This document shows, piece after piece, positions 46,001-57,861 of a stretch of DNA of 64,000 nt. How positions within the stretch are numbered: position 1 is the stretch's first letter; each line of letters opens with the position of its first letter. The notes below the pieces were generated by a model that worked only from the letters and a program-made list of their open reading frames with translations, made no database searches and was not told where the DNA came from. Origin of the DNA: Purpureocillium takamizusanense (taxonomy: Eukaryota > Ascomycota > Sordariomycetes > Hypocreales > Ophiocordycipitaceae); assembly GCF_022605165.1 (NCBI RefSeq), contig NC_063074.1:1329501-1393500 (forward strand). Reading direction: 5' to 3'. Made by a program: the position numbers and the translations under genes.

Positions 46001-47041
46001 GAAGGTACCTTGTGCGGCACGCCCCTGCCTCCCCAGCATCGCTTGCCCGGCTTGTTCCCTCGACTTTCCGACCTCTCACTTCTCCCCTTCCCTCTCGTCT
46101 CCCTCTCCCTCTCTCTTCCTTCTTTTTCCATCCTCCGCCTGGCAGAGCAAAGAAAAGCAGTTGTTCCACCATCTCGCGCTCACAGAAGGACTCACTCTTC
46201 CGCCGCGACGAAAAACGCACCGTTTCAGACCATTGATTGCGGATCGCGCGGGTGTGCACGCCATTTCGTGGTAAAAAAAAATACAACGCGCGCCCCAAGG
46301 CAAAAAAAAACTTCGGCCATCTTCTTTTCTGGATCCCAGCACCACCTTTATCCTGCTTGCGGTTACCAGCCAAGGGCCCACTTGCCACCATCGAACAAGC
46401 ACCAAAAGAGCAAAACGGTTCCGCTCTGCCGCCGCCCTTTTGCATCCACTTATCTCCTTACGCCTGCCACACCAGCCTGGAAGAAGGTTTCGCTACTTCG
46501 CCATTCACCGTGCGGTACTTCCTCCCTCACCTACGGCCAACTGCCTAGCCTGCCTATCGGCCACGCGAATCGGCAACACGTCCATTACCCACCCTCCACG
46601 ACACCTCGACAGAAAAGGTCTTCTGCCTCTGACCTCACACCTCCACCCACTTTTTTCCGCTCTCGTCTCGTCCTGCGCGGTTGTACCTGACAGTCGTCAC
46701 CCCCAGCCCGCTCAAGGGAAAAAAATAAAAACAGGACCAGGACCCAGTCTCCACACTGGAACCCTCCCCCGAACACCACACCTCCAAGAGGGACCTTCCT
46801 TGAGCCGCTTCATCCACCGCCCTTCTCGCATCGTCGCGTGGGCCTTTTTCGCAAACCCGTTGTTTGCACCTACATCACCTCCCGCAAAGACTCCGGGTCC
46901 GCTTCTCGTGGGATCCCCGCGTCTTCTTGAGCCTCGAGGCAGTCATCGACAGCTTCGGCTTGCCGTTAGTCCCGTCAACACCAACGGTCGTCCCGCGACG
47001 TCCCGGCCCCTCACGCTTCGCGACGCGTCTCGAGCAGTAGC
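46001..47041 (+). promoter_or_regulatory. Probable leader and proximal promoter of the C2H2/C2HC regulator
   Basis: About 1 kb of C/T-rich, A-poor sequence with repeated CCTCC/CTCTCC blocks, typical of long fungal 5' leaders. Several short upstream ATG frames are present, which may lower translation of the main frame. The transcription start is not determinable by eye. Confidence 0.5.
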
Positions 47042-49925
47042 ATGGACAGTTCTCATTACCCGTCCAATGGTATAAACACAACGTCCGCGCCACAGACATA
47101 CCCATCGCCAACTGCCATCTCGCCCAACCAGCTCCAGACGGGTTCTCCTTTGCCGCAGACGCTGCCTCCTCTGCAGCCCCCGACCTCCGCCATGCAGCCC
47201 ATGTACGGTAGCCACCCGCACACGCCGCGGACTCCTGGTACTCCCAACACTCCCAACTCGACTGGGAACGTGCCCACGTACCAGAACACGTCCCAGCCCG
47301 CGTCCCGGCCCGGTGTCTACGCCATGGCTCAGAACCCGTATCCCCCCCATCCGGGATACGGCACGTCGGCCGCCATGATGCCGCAGACTACCACCGCTGC
47401 GTCTCACCCGCAGCCTATTGCGCCCGCGCCCGTCGGCGGCCGTGGCCCTCCGGTCCTGCGCCCGATGCCTCCGGGTGGCCTCATGCCCCAGCCCGGCCAG
47501 CCCTCGCCCTATGGTCCCGGCTCGCTGATGCAGCCCAACCCGGTCCTCCAGGAGGGAGATCAGCCGACGCACGTCGTGGGCTCCCAGGGCCGCCGCGGCA
47601 TCCTGCCCAGCGCTCCGGGCCGGCCTGCCGCCCCTCCGGCCGGCACCACTGCCGCAAAGAATACGGTGATTCCCGTCAAGGATGCGGACGGCAAGTTTCC
47701 TTGCCCGCACTGCACCAAGACTTATCTCCACGCTAAGCACCTGAAGCGTCATCTCCTTCGACGTAAGTTTGTTGACTTGCTTTTGATGACGGCGGCGCGT
47801 ACTAATCCCAATGGCAGACACTGGCGACCGCCCCTACATGTGTGTGCTTTGCCGTGATACGTTTTCGCGAAGTGACATCTTGAAGCGTCACTTCCAGAAG
47901 TGCTCCATTCGTCGTGGTAACCCCACCGGAGCCAGCCACCTGTCTCATCCGCAGGCCCACGTTAAGAAGAATGCTCAGGCCCAGAAGGCTGCCGGCCTCG
48001 CCAACGAGGGTGATATGAACCACCTCAACGGCCTCAACAACATGCCCCCGGCCGACGGCATGGTCCACCCCTTTGGCATGGTTCCCGTCCAGGACGGCAT
48101 GAATAACATGGCCGGCGACCAGAACCAGCTCTCCCGATCTAACTCCATGAACCGGCTCGAGAATGGCGCGCCCCAGGATCGGAGGAACATGCCTGGCATG
48201 AACAACTCGCAGCCCTATGGTGCCGACGTCCAGAACTCGATGAACCAGCAGCAGATGCCCAACTACGGCGTGCCCCACGGTCAGAACGGGATGCCCATGT
48301 ATGGCGGTTCCAACGCGAATCAACAATCTGGCCTCGATTGGTCTCAGATGTTCCAGGCTGGTGCGCATCAAACCCTCAACGAGCATCCATTTCATCCTCC
48401 TAATCGTGGGCAGACGCAGATCGGAACCAAAACCGGGCCTAATTCCTCTATGGAGACGACGGGTTGCAGCTCCAGCGACGCCGTCGTCTACTCTGAGTGG
48501 GGCATACCGTCGAGTGTCGAGAATCCTTATACCCAGCTTTCTAACCAGATCCTTAATTTCTTTTACCCCCCCAACGAGGCGATTGACCCTCATCTGACCG
48601 GCATGAACCTGCATCTTTCCCCAGAAAACGTTGACAACTTCATTGGCCACTACGACAATTTCCACCAGCACGCGCCGCTGCTTCACAAGCCCTCGTTCCG
48701 GATCATGGATGCCCACATCGGCTTGGTCACTTGCATGTGCTGCATTGGCGCCTGCTACTCGGATCGGGTGGAGCCATCTGTCGTCCGCGAGATGATAGAT
48801 AACCTCTGGATCTCGATGGAGCGAGATTGCCTTGGCGCAATGCCGGCTCAGTCTCACTCCGGGGACGACCGGGGCGAAGATGCCTCAGCAACAGACATTC
48901 AGGTGCTGCAAGCGCTTGTGCTGATGAGCGCTCTTCACGTGTGGAATGGAACTTCGCAGCAGCGCACCCGGGCAAGAAGTGCATTTCCTCAGATCGCGTC
49001 CCAGGCGAGGCGCCTTGGTCTTTTGCACCTTCGAGGGCCCGGCAAGCCCGGGCCACGAGCGCAGGACTGGCTGGCCTGGGCAGATTCCGAGCAGCGTTTG
49101 CGGCTTATGCACAGCATTATTGTCTGCGACACCATATGGGCATTGTATTGCAATATTGCGCCGCAGTTTGGGCCGTTCGAGATACAACTGCCCTTACCGT
49201 GCGACGAGTCTCTTTGGAGCGCTAGGACCGAATCGGATTGGGCATCAAGCATCAGACTGCGACAGAATTCGGGGTCTCTGCACGGTGACCAACCTGAGTT
49301 TGATCTGGCTCTGAGGACATTACTCCATCCGCTTTATCGAATAAGCAAGGGAAGCACCAGCACGGGTGGGAAGTGGACGCTATTGTTTGCCGTCATGGCT
49401 CTCATTTGGCGCGTTCAGCGGGGTGGATTCTTGGGGAACCCCCACCAAGATGACCCTCTTCCTTCCCGCGTGTGGATTGTGGCCCATGGCGGAGTTAAAA
49501 TGGAGACGGATCCAGTCAACGGCCAATCTCTCGATCCGCAAAGCCACCTCATCCTGAGTGGCGCCCTCGATAAGGTCAAGACGATTCTAGACGAGGATGC
49601 GCCGTCGACGGCGGCAGCTAGTCAGGGACCCGAGGGCTGCATCCACACTGACTCTATTCTGTCTTACTGGATGGCGAAGCGTCTGTTGACGTACAAGCTT
49701 CCAGATGACCCGGACTTGTCAGAGGAGGCATGCTTCATGCAAGTGCTGCGGCTCATGGATGGCATCAGGGCCTGGGTAATCAACAACGGGGAAGCAAAAG
49801 GGGAAAAATTGGAGCAGGTTGGGGAGATCAAGGAACATGAGGATTCGACGTTGAACATGACGGACTTTTTCGGCAACACCCCCCGTGGAGCAGGCGACAC
49901 TGGAGCAGCACCGGCCACAAATTGA
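47042..49925 (+). CDS. nsdC: C2H2/C2HC zinc-finger transcription factor with fungal_trans-type region, probable NsdC-type developmental regulator
   Basis: Probable nuclear transcription factor. Model: 47042-47762 and 47818-49925, 942 residues, with a 55-nt intron carrying an ACTAATCC branch site. The N-terminal 210 residues are Pro/Gln/Thr-rich. Finger 1 is classical: C221-x2-C224-x12-H237-x3-H241. Finger 2 is C2HC: C249-x2-C252-x12-H265-x3-C269 (RSDILKRHFQKC). A conserved basic tail follows (RRGNPTGASHLSHPQAHVKK). After an Asn/Met/Gln-rich linker, residues from about 474 on (PYTQLSNQILNFFYPP, HAPLLHKPSFRIMDAH, SILSYWMAKRLL) resemble the fungal_trans regulatory fold. The C2H2-plus-C2HC pairing fits NsdC, a regulator of sexual development in Aspergillus; that name is tentative, since I recall NsdC as shorter. 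Gene-poor DNA of 18 kb lies upstream, as is common for developmental regulators. Confidence 0.85.
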
Positions 49926-50456
49926 AAACCGGCACAATCGGAGGAATGGATATGTTACGATTGACAAAAGCATTGGGGAAGGAGGCTGCATTCGGTGGCG
50001 TTGAGATCCGTGTCTTTATTTTCGTTCTTGTTTTGGTTGTGGAATTTCACGCGTTTCGGGGACCAGTTTGGGGCTTTGTCGGGTGGACTGACGGTGGTCA
50101 TGGCTGCTGGCAGGCGCCAAGGCGCGCTGACTCTTGTCAAGCAAGGCGGGAAGGCGGTCCAGCTCTGCAAATGCATTTCCGAAAAGGATAGACGGCGGAC
50201 GGGAGTTGAGTTTGCATTACTAGACTTTTGATCCTTCAGATAGAACGGACGGTCGGTCGGCTACTGTGTATTTCCGAGGGCCATGATGACTCTATGGCCG
50301 GAATTGATCAACGATGTTTTTGTACACTTGAGGTTGTAGGACCGTGATGCGTGAGATACTATTGTGATGCTCACTCATGTGTGGAGCGGGTGGTTGATCA
50401 ACTGCTCAGTCTACCAACAATGTACAATATTAGACATCAGCCACGCAGAAGCGCGT
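49926..50456. other. Convergent 3' region, C2H2 regulator and membrane microprotein
   Basis: 531 bases with no gene signal; likely 3' UTRs of both genes. Confidence 0.6.
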
Positions 50457-50782
50457 CTACTTGTCCCCGCGATCGGACTTGTCAACGGTCACAATGCGCG
50501 GCGCCCAGCTGCGCAGCTCCTCCTTGTCCTTGTCAGACGGGGTATAGCCGAGCCTCTCCTCTGCCCGGTCACTTAGGTAGAGGCCGGCAACGCCCCAGGC
50601 GATGACGCCGACGCCGACGGCAAGCCGCGTCTTGGGCGAGAGGTTCTTGTAGGCTCTGTCGCGCGGGACGAGTGGAAAAGCCATGTCAGCGGGGGATCCG
50701 TTCGAGCCTGTCTGTCCCTTCGAGGAAGTGGACGAATGAGGGCGGGGTGTATGTAAGGGGAGGAAAGAACGTACTTGAGCAT
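50457..50782 (-). CDS. 68-residue single-pass membrane microprotein, unknown function
   Basis: Model: exon 1 at 50782-50775 (ATGCTCAA, 8 nt), intron 50774-50656 with donor GTACGT and acceptor GCGACAG, and exon 2 at 50655-50457, 68 residues. Splicing gives MLKAYKNLSPKTR followed by one hydrophobic segment (LAVGVGVIAWGVAGLYL, about 14-30) and a charged tail (SDRAEERLGYTPSDKDKEEL...). A basic N-terminal end, one membrane helix and an acidic tail are usual for small mitochondrial or ER membrane proteins; location and function are inference. I do not recognise a named family, though small fungal proteins of this pattern exist. The alternative unspliced start at 50684 gives an unlikely N-terminus (AFPLVPRDR). 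A TATA-like element lies about 45 bases before the ATG. It converges with the C2H2 regulator. Confidence 0.75.
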
Positions 50783-50821
50783 GGTCGATTAAGCGGAAGA
50801 ACCGACGACGGGGTCGGTCGG

Positions 50822-50834
50822 AGGTATATATGGT
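50822..50834 (-). promoter_or_regulatory. TATA-like element upstream of the microprotein gene
   Basis: The minus strand reads CCATATATACC about 40-50 bases before the proposed ATG at 50782. This is close for a TATA box unless the leader is very short. Confidence 0.35.
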
Positions 50835-51908
50835 GCGCTTTATCGGATCGGATGGAGACGGAAGGAAGATGGCCGGGGGAATTATGAACAAGGGGGGGGA
50901 CGTGTTGCAGTTGCAGTTGTCTGTCGGAGGAGGGCGAGTTGGGAGAAGAAGAAGAAGACTTGGGGGGGGGCTAAGGGGAGGGAGGGGATGCGCTCTGCTA
51001 CATGTTCTGCGATGCGATGCGTGCGCCGTGGAGATGCCGCCGACTTCTTTTCTTGAAAGTCGGCTCGGTTGTCTATCTGGATGGCCGCCGCCGTGGTGGT
51101 GGAAGAGAGCGGACGAGTGAGTCGAGTCGAGATGGAGGGGGGTCGACGTGTGTGTTGTAGCAGGCAGGCAGGCAGGCAGGGCTTGTGCGCGGGAGGTTGG
51201 GGAATGGCGGCTCGACTGTGTCGGTGCGTGAGTGCGCGCGTGTGTGTGTGAGTGAGTGGTGGATCGACTGAGTGAGAGGGAGTGAGCGAGTGAGTGAGTG
51301 ACAGGAAGCAACCGCGATGTTGTGAAATTTTGAGTGGCAAGCGACGTCCACCCGCCAAAAAACGCCGGTGGTTTGATGGACGTCGAACTGGAGGTGGTCA
51401 GCGGTGGGTCCGACGTTGGAAGAGAACAGTGCTACTAACGTTACTAACAAGCCCAAGGCGGGTATGCATATTGTAGGTAGGTACCCGTTAACGTCTAATG
51501 CTCGTTGGGGCCCACTTCTGCGATGTAGAGGTACTTCAATCAGCCACCATAGTACTATTACTGTACGTCTTTCAAGGAGCACCCTGTCATGTCAACGACA
51601 AGGCTTCAACATGTTAACTTTCGTATAGATGAGCCTGCATGGGGTCTGTCCGGACGAACGCTCAACGCGAAAGGTTCTTTGACTGAAGGAGACTGAATCG
51701 CCTGTTCTTTGCCTTGTGTAGCGTCTTTTCCCCATGCCTATATCTCTACTAAATTATGCTTGAGTGGCTCTAGTGCATCGTACGGTCTGCCCTGTGCTGT
51801 ACGGCGGAAACTGGGAAGAAACGCCAGGGGGGTTTTGATAAAGAGAGAGAGAGAGAGAAAGAGAGAGGGGGGAAGGGGGAGAGGACAATGGCGACCGATC
51901 GGCCAACC

Positions 51909-51936
51909 TTGTGTGTGTGTGTGTGTGTGTGTGTGT
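51909..51936. repeat. (TG)n microsatellite beside (GA)n
   Basis: About 13 TG units. A GAGAGA tract lies 50-70 bases before it (51842-51869). Confidence 0.9.
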
Positions 51937-54900
51937 CCAAATATATTCCACGGTGGGCAGTGGGCACTGGGTCACTGTCCTCCATGACTTGGGTATTGAC
52001 GTCCAGGAGTCTTCCACGATCCTTCTACAGCCCTGCGCGACACGGGTCACTCTTCTCGAACGCGGCGCGCACGCGCACACGCAACGACAGCGGCGCAGGA
52101 GTTCTCTTTGGCGTCCGTTTTGTATCGTATATAAGGGCATTGATCCCGCGTAGAGCACGCAAAGCGTTTCATACCGCATTTCTCGAACAGGTATTTTTTT
52201 AGGCATGGAGACTTCGGCGGATCGGGATACCCCTTTGAAGAACAGAGCCGAATCGAACGTCTATGACCCCCCCCCCCCAACATCCCGATAGTTGAGTTCG
52301 CGGACCTTCCTTACTTGTGCAGAAAGGCCGGCATGGACAGGCCGGTGGGCATCTACGGATGTACGACCGGCTAGGCATGGAGCTTGGGGTTCGTAGGAGG
52401 ACGCAACGTTACTGGCGGTCCGTCCTTGTCCAGAAGCACTTCATTTGTCTCGTGCGCGTGCGTGCGTGCGTGCGTATGTTTCCTTGCATAGTTGAGCTTG
52501 TCTACGACCGTCGACCCAGGCGTCGTCTTGATACACACATAGACCCCACGCTCAAAGAGGCAAGGAAGCGATGGCAGACAAGAAACCAAGATGATGATCC
52601 GCACCCACCTAAAAGGGGGGGGGGGCTTCGACACTTCACCACATGAAGGAAAATATAAAGACCAAAACCAAGTCTGGCAATGGGGGAAAAAAGGGGGAAC
52701 CAAGTCGTGGGCCTCCATCCCACCCCGTGTCCGAGCAGCAATGCACGTCTGCAGGAAACGAGAGAGAGAAAAAAAAAGGAGGGAAAGTAGCACGGCATGT
52801 CGTTCATCTGTGACCCCCCGGAACAAGGGTCTTCAAGGGGGGCGGCCTCTGCGACGTGACGATGGCCGGCAACCTGTTTTCTTCTCCTCAGACCGGGAAC
52901 CAGGGGTTTGCCGGAGACGGCAGAAGCAAAGGGGCGGGCGGGATCACAGCCGGGCATGGGGAAGAAGCAAAAACAGATGCATGGCCAGTCAGACACTGGC
53001 GCTGCCACGGCACAAAGAACAGGCAGAAACCTGTTGCTAAAAAACCTGTCACTAGACGAACATCGCGAATGATAAAACCTACAATACTAAAAAAGGTAAT
53101 GACAGTGGGAGAAACAAGGCTACGACTAAACGGAGCGGGAGCTGTGATGAGACCCGCGACTACAAGGGAAGGTTGATGGAGAAACGTACGCAGTCGGTCG
53201 ACTCACAACCAACCAAGATCAGTTACAGATTCAGGACTGGCTTCGTTTAGATGCGAAAAACACGACCGTCCGGGCTGCCACGCACGACGACGCTGTTGTC
53301 TCCGGATATGTGCTGGTGGCGTGGCGTAGTTGAGGCCCGTATCAGCCCTAGGTTGCCCTAGGCGAAAGGACTCTCACTCGGAGCCCCAGCAAGCTAACCA
53401 GCAAGGCCACTCGCATCATGGAAGAATACGAGGAGCCGCAACTACTAGCAATGCACATACGAGCAGACGGACGAGACGAGGTGTGATTTTCGAAGAGGGT
53501 CGGCCGGTTCCAACTGAGCGCCCCCGCCCCCAATAAGTTCGCGATTTATTAGCGCGATTGCAGCGAGATGAGCTGCGGGTCCGGCATTGAACGAAGAAGC
53601 AATGGATGCCACCACTTCAAGGTTCCCGCAAGCAGGGTCGGCGTTTTGCCGTTACACACGTGCTTGTTATATGTGGCTGTCGCGCGAAAGAGCTTCCGCA
53701 TATCCCCGGCTTGCCCAGCTGTCCTGTATGGAGCACCTCTTGTGGCGAGGGAGCGATTCGCATATGAGTTGTGCATGTTACGCAGAAGGGTGGCATCCGA
53801 GGACGAGAGCGGCGCAGTTTCACAGCTTCATGCTGTGTGTCCCGGTGATGAGTGGAAAGCAATAGTGCTCCGTATATATCCCTCGTGGGGGCCGGCTGTG
53901 GCGGAAAAGGACGACGTGCCAAACGACAGCTACAACCCCCCCGAACAGTGGGATTCCGTGTAGTAGCCAGAGAAAGCTTCCAAGCTTCCGATCCTCGCCT
54001 CGATTGGAGACGCTCCTCTGCCAAAGACCTACGGGACGGCTTGTCAATGCGGTGCGACGTGCGGTCCGTATGTACGGATGGGGGCCGGCGGCTCCCCGAC
54101 ATGCACGACTTGCTTCTGCAGGGAGGAAGCGCGCGACGAGACGGACGTGTGTCTTGGAGCGCGTGGGAGCGCCCGTCGGGTTGCCTGAATTGTCATGGAT
54201 GGCGCCCCCCGGGGGCCACGGACCATGAGCTTGTATGTATGTACGAGTTAGCTTGCCGTGATGCGACTTCGTAACTCGCATGTCGGATGCGAACTGTACT
54301 GTATAGCACAGTAGCGCATCCTCAGGAGTGAGAAAGGAAGCGGCTCGCGCTCCTCTGGACAATCCGGTTGGGGCGTCGTCGATGTCATGCAGCGCCGACT
54401 GACTCCGTGCCGCGAGGGGTAATTAATCGAGGAGCAACTTGGCAAGTAAGTTAATAGGAGGCGGGCAGGTATATTGGCGTGCTGCAACGCTCGAGGCACG
54501 AGCGCGAGGGCGGCCTTTGCTTCTGCCCCTCTATGTGAAACACGCAACGGGCCATGACAGCTTGCTTGGTTGCCTGCTTGTCTGTGAGGCCGCTGGGCCC
54601 AGGCGCCGGCGGAGCAGTCTGTGCGGCGAGCTGTCAACCGCCGGCCAGGCCAGGTATGTAAACAAGTATTGTAGTAAGTACGTACTATGTCCATCATGTG
54701 CAGTGCGCACGTCCTTGCGAAGAGGCCCGCAGGCTACACAACATGGACAAGACGTGGCGTGTTCTGTGCTGCACCGGGTCCGAGGTTGTTTGCGGGGGGG
54801 GGCGCTGCGGTGACGGCGTCTTTGTTGCATGGTTCGTGGAGTCAGTGTTGCCTACGAGGCGGGCCTGTACAATTTACCAAGCATGATATCAACAAGGGCG

Positions 54901-55276
54901 GGGGGGCCATAAAAGGAGGGATATTTGGGGTCGGGCGCCACCAGACAGAGCTTGCATACGAGTGTTCTGTGCGTAAGTATACAATATACGTAGTTGGTAG
55001 TACGTACTTGGTACGTATCAGGGCAACGTCGATGTTGAAAGAGAAAGAAGAAAAAATGAATGTTGGCGATGCTTTTGGGGGTGGTGTTTTAGGAGAAACT
55101 GTTTCAGGAACGGGGAGGGAGGGATGCAGAAAGAAACGTGCCGTCCCGCTCGCGACTTTTGGCTGGCGCGAACCCGGGAAGGAAGCGATGAGTAAGTCAA
55201 GTGCACCTCAGACTGTGGTGAGGAAGGAGGTGCGTTGCACGCTCTCGCTCGGTACAAGTGAAAGCGCCCCCAACTG

Positions 55277-55277
<1 letters not shown>

Positions 55278-55309
<32 letters not shown>
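55278..55309 (+). repeat. (CAG)10 followed by (CACAG)n
   Basis: Ten CAG units merge into two to three CACAG units; non-coding. Confidence 0.9.
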
Positions 55310-56943
55310 CAGCACAGCACCTGATTGATCCCCCACTGCCATAGTAGTACCTAGGTACTAATGATAGTGCAAGTACGACGCACCACATCGTCGTGGTCAG
55401 TCGTCGTTTTGCGAAACCAACCACTCTCGGCGCATTCCTGGCGACACGGCACGCGACAAAACGGCATGCTGGGCGCCTCCTTTCATCAAAAATTGTACGC
55501 ACCAGGTCCATTCGGCCGGCGGCCGCTTGGTCGCGTCAAGACCGTCAAGACTGGGGACGAGGGCGTCATTTGGCCAACGATGGATGCGTGTGGCACATGA
55601 TGTTGGCGCGCGCCGCGACGCCGCCATGGATGGGCCCCGATGCGGATCTCGACGTCGGTCACGCCCGCCTCAATTTCCCCGTGATTCACAATAGCAAGCA
55701 AGCAACAAGAGAAAAAAAAAATGAAAGAAGAATAGGGCCGTGGTCAGTGGTCAGCGGGCAGTGATTTGCGCGGGGCCTTTCCCGGTTCAGGTTGCGGTGG
55801 TGGTTGTTGTTGATGTTGATGTTGGCGGCTGCCTGCAACGCTCCCTGCCCATCATGTCATGTCCCTGCACGGACAACGCGATGGTTCGGTGGGGGCCGCT
55901 TTTGAATAGTTGCTGCTGCTGCTGCTGCTTTGCTGCCTTTTTGCCGCTGCCGCGAGAAAGCAAGCATCCCTCGGGTTGTTACTCAGCGCATCGCACCGCA
56001 TCGCATCACTTGAGCATGCATCGCAAACGCCGGAGAAAGCATCAACTTATCCACGATGGAGTGGAGGAGGGGGCGGGGCGCCCTGACGCCACCGTACAAC
56101 GAGCCCCAGAAGGCCCCCGCCCCCCCAGAGCCACCCGACTCTGGACCCGACCAGGCGGCATCAAATGCACTGGGCTCCCTCCATTGCAGCTGCAGCGTTG
56201 ATGGGCCCCCGAGCGGAGTGGCCTGTGCTGGCAGTGGAGGCCACTGCAAGGCAGGGCAGCGGCGCAGGGGGCCCGCAGCCGTTGGGTGCAGGTGAGGTCT
56301 GGTGGTGGTGCTGCCCCCGGCCCACGCTCTAGAAGATCCATTCCATTGGATCACTTTGCAGTCTCTCTTCTACACTGCACTGTACTGCGCTGTGCTGTAC
56401 TTACAACCGACCCCCAACGTCACCTCACGAATTCATGGCGTTTTCGCGAGTGTTGCACGCAGTCCATCCAGCGCTGTAATTAAAGGCGCCCGTTCCTGGC
56501 TGTTGGGTCCCGTCCCGTCGGTCTAGAGGAGCCCTCGTCCACCAAAGCTCCTCCACATGCAGGGCCGCTGCCCGTGCGCGCCACGGGACAGCCATCATCG
56601 ACGGATGTCTACCTCGCCCGCCGCTGCCGCCGGCGCCGCCGCCCATCATACCATCATCCATGCCGCCTGCTCTGCCCATGCCACGCCATGCCATCATCCG
56701 GCGGCGGGCATGCGAGATGGGTGGCCGCCGACTCTCCTCAAACTCATGATGACCGGCACCCCTGCCAGGCTAGCCTTGCGCCAGATCGCGCTCGTGCCCG
56801 TGTCACCCCTTCGACCGACCACTACCGCACGGCGCCCATCGCCCATCATGCTCATCATGGTCATGCCCATCCATGTTAGCGCGAGGGCGGCTGCCGCATG
56901 CTTTCAGTAGTTGGTGCAACGAGAAACTTTTTTTTGTCGTGAA

Positions 56944-56963
56944 TTTTTTTTTTTTTTTTTTTT
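56944..56963 (+). repeat. T20 homopolymer
   Basis: Poly-T run directly after another T8 block; could be a nucleosome-excluding element or a decayed retroposon tail on the minus strand. Confidence 0.8.
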
Positions 56964-57078
56964 GGTTTCTTTTCGTCTTCCTGGTTTCTTTTCCCCTCTG
57001 GGTGCGCTACCACAGGCACGTACAGTACCTTGGTAGCCAGATAAGGTAGCCTACCTACTAGGTAGCGCTCCGCTTGCC

Positions 57079-57102
57079 TGACGTGACGTGACGTGACGTG
57101 AC
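57079..57102. repeat. (TGACG)n pentanucleotide repeat
   Basis: Four to five tandem TGACG units, making overlapping TGACGTGAC half-sites like those bound by bZIP (CRE-type) factors; about 1.1 kb before the SYLF start. Confidence 0.85.
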
Positions 57103-57831
57103 TGTGATTGATTGTGCTGGTTACCTACGTTGTTCCATTCCACCTCACCGTGCTCGTTCGTTCGCGGGCCAGCGCGCCCTGTAATCCTCCAGCGCCTCCC
57201 CCCCCCGCCCGGGCCTCGGCGGCAGCGGCACAGGGACCCGTCCCGACCCCGGCGTCTGGCCCTCCAGTCCCGGACACCCACTCAACTCACCCACCCACAC
57301 TCGACCTACACACTGAGGTGCCGCACCCACCGATGGCCACCCCACCCACTGCGCCGCCGCAAGTGTGCATCCCCACAGGCTAGCAGGTTGTGCGGAAAGT
57401 TATCTAGGTAGAACATGGTGGAGGGCAAGGCCTGGTTTCGGGCATGGCCTGCATGCACGGAGGAGATGCCCAGGTGAGGTGGGCTCCAGCAGGGCTGTCC
57501 GGCTGGGCGATTTGATGGACCCCATGTTCGCCCCCCCAAGCAAATCCAAGTTCACACGAGGCGCGCTTCACTCTGCGGAGAGAAGTGCCTGCATCTGCCA
57601 GTCCGGTTCCTTTTCCTCGACCTCTAGAGGGTGGTCATCCGAACCGATGGCCCAAGACGCCACTGCCCTGTCCCTGCTGCACCATTGGTACCTTACCAAC
57701 CTTACCTCAGTAGTCGACACCCTAGCGTAGCCAAGGTAGTTCGCACAGCGCTGTCTGTGCTGCGCTGTGCGCTGGGCTGCGTATCCCGTACCTAAGCCAA
57801 GGTAGCGGTGCCCTGCACGTACTTTCGTACC

Positions 57832-57861
57832 CCAAACCAAACCAAACCAAACCAAACCAAA
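57832..57861 (+). repeat. (AAACC)n pentanucleotide repeat
   Basis: Six tandem AAACC units about 315 bases upstream of the SYLF gene ATG; non-coding, possibly in the leader. Confidence 0.9.

Noticed and set aside
50684..50782. Unspliced start for the microprotein, or the unrelated frame reading through its intron
   Set aside because: The spliced form gives a natural N-terminus with exact phase; the unspliced versions give low-complexity or unrelated peptides.
53568..53963. 131-codon plus-strand frame that looks mildly protein-like
   Set aside because: No domain, no neighbouring exon in frame, and an overlapping minus-strand frame of similar length.
55140..55180. Second B-box-like motif (GGGTTCGCGCC on minus)
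   Set aside because: Lacks the conserved A after TTCG and no cloverleaf can be drawn.
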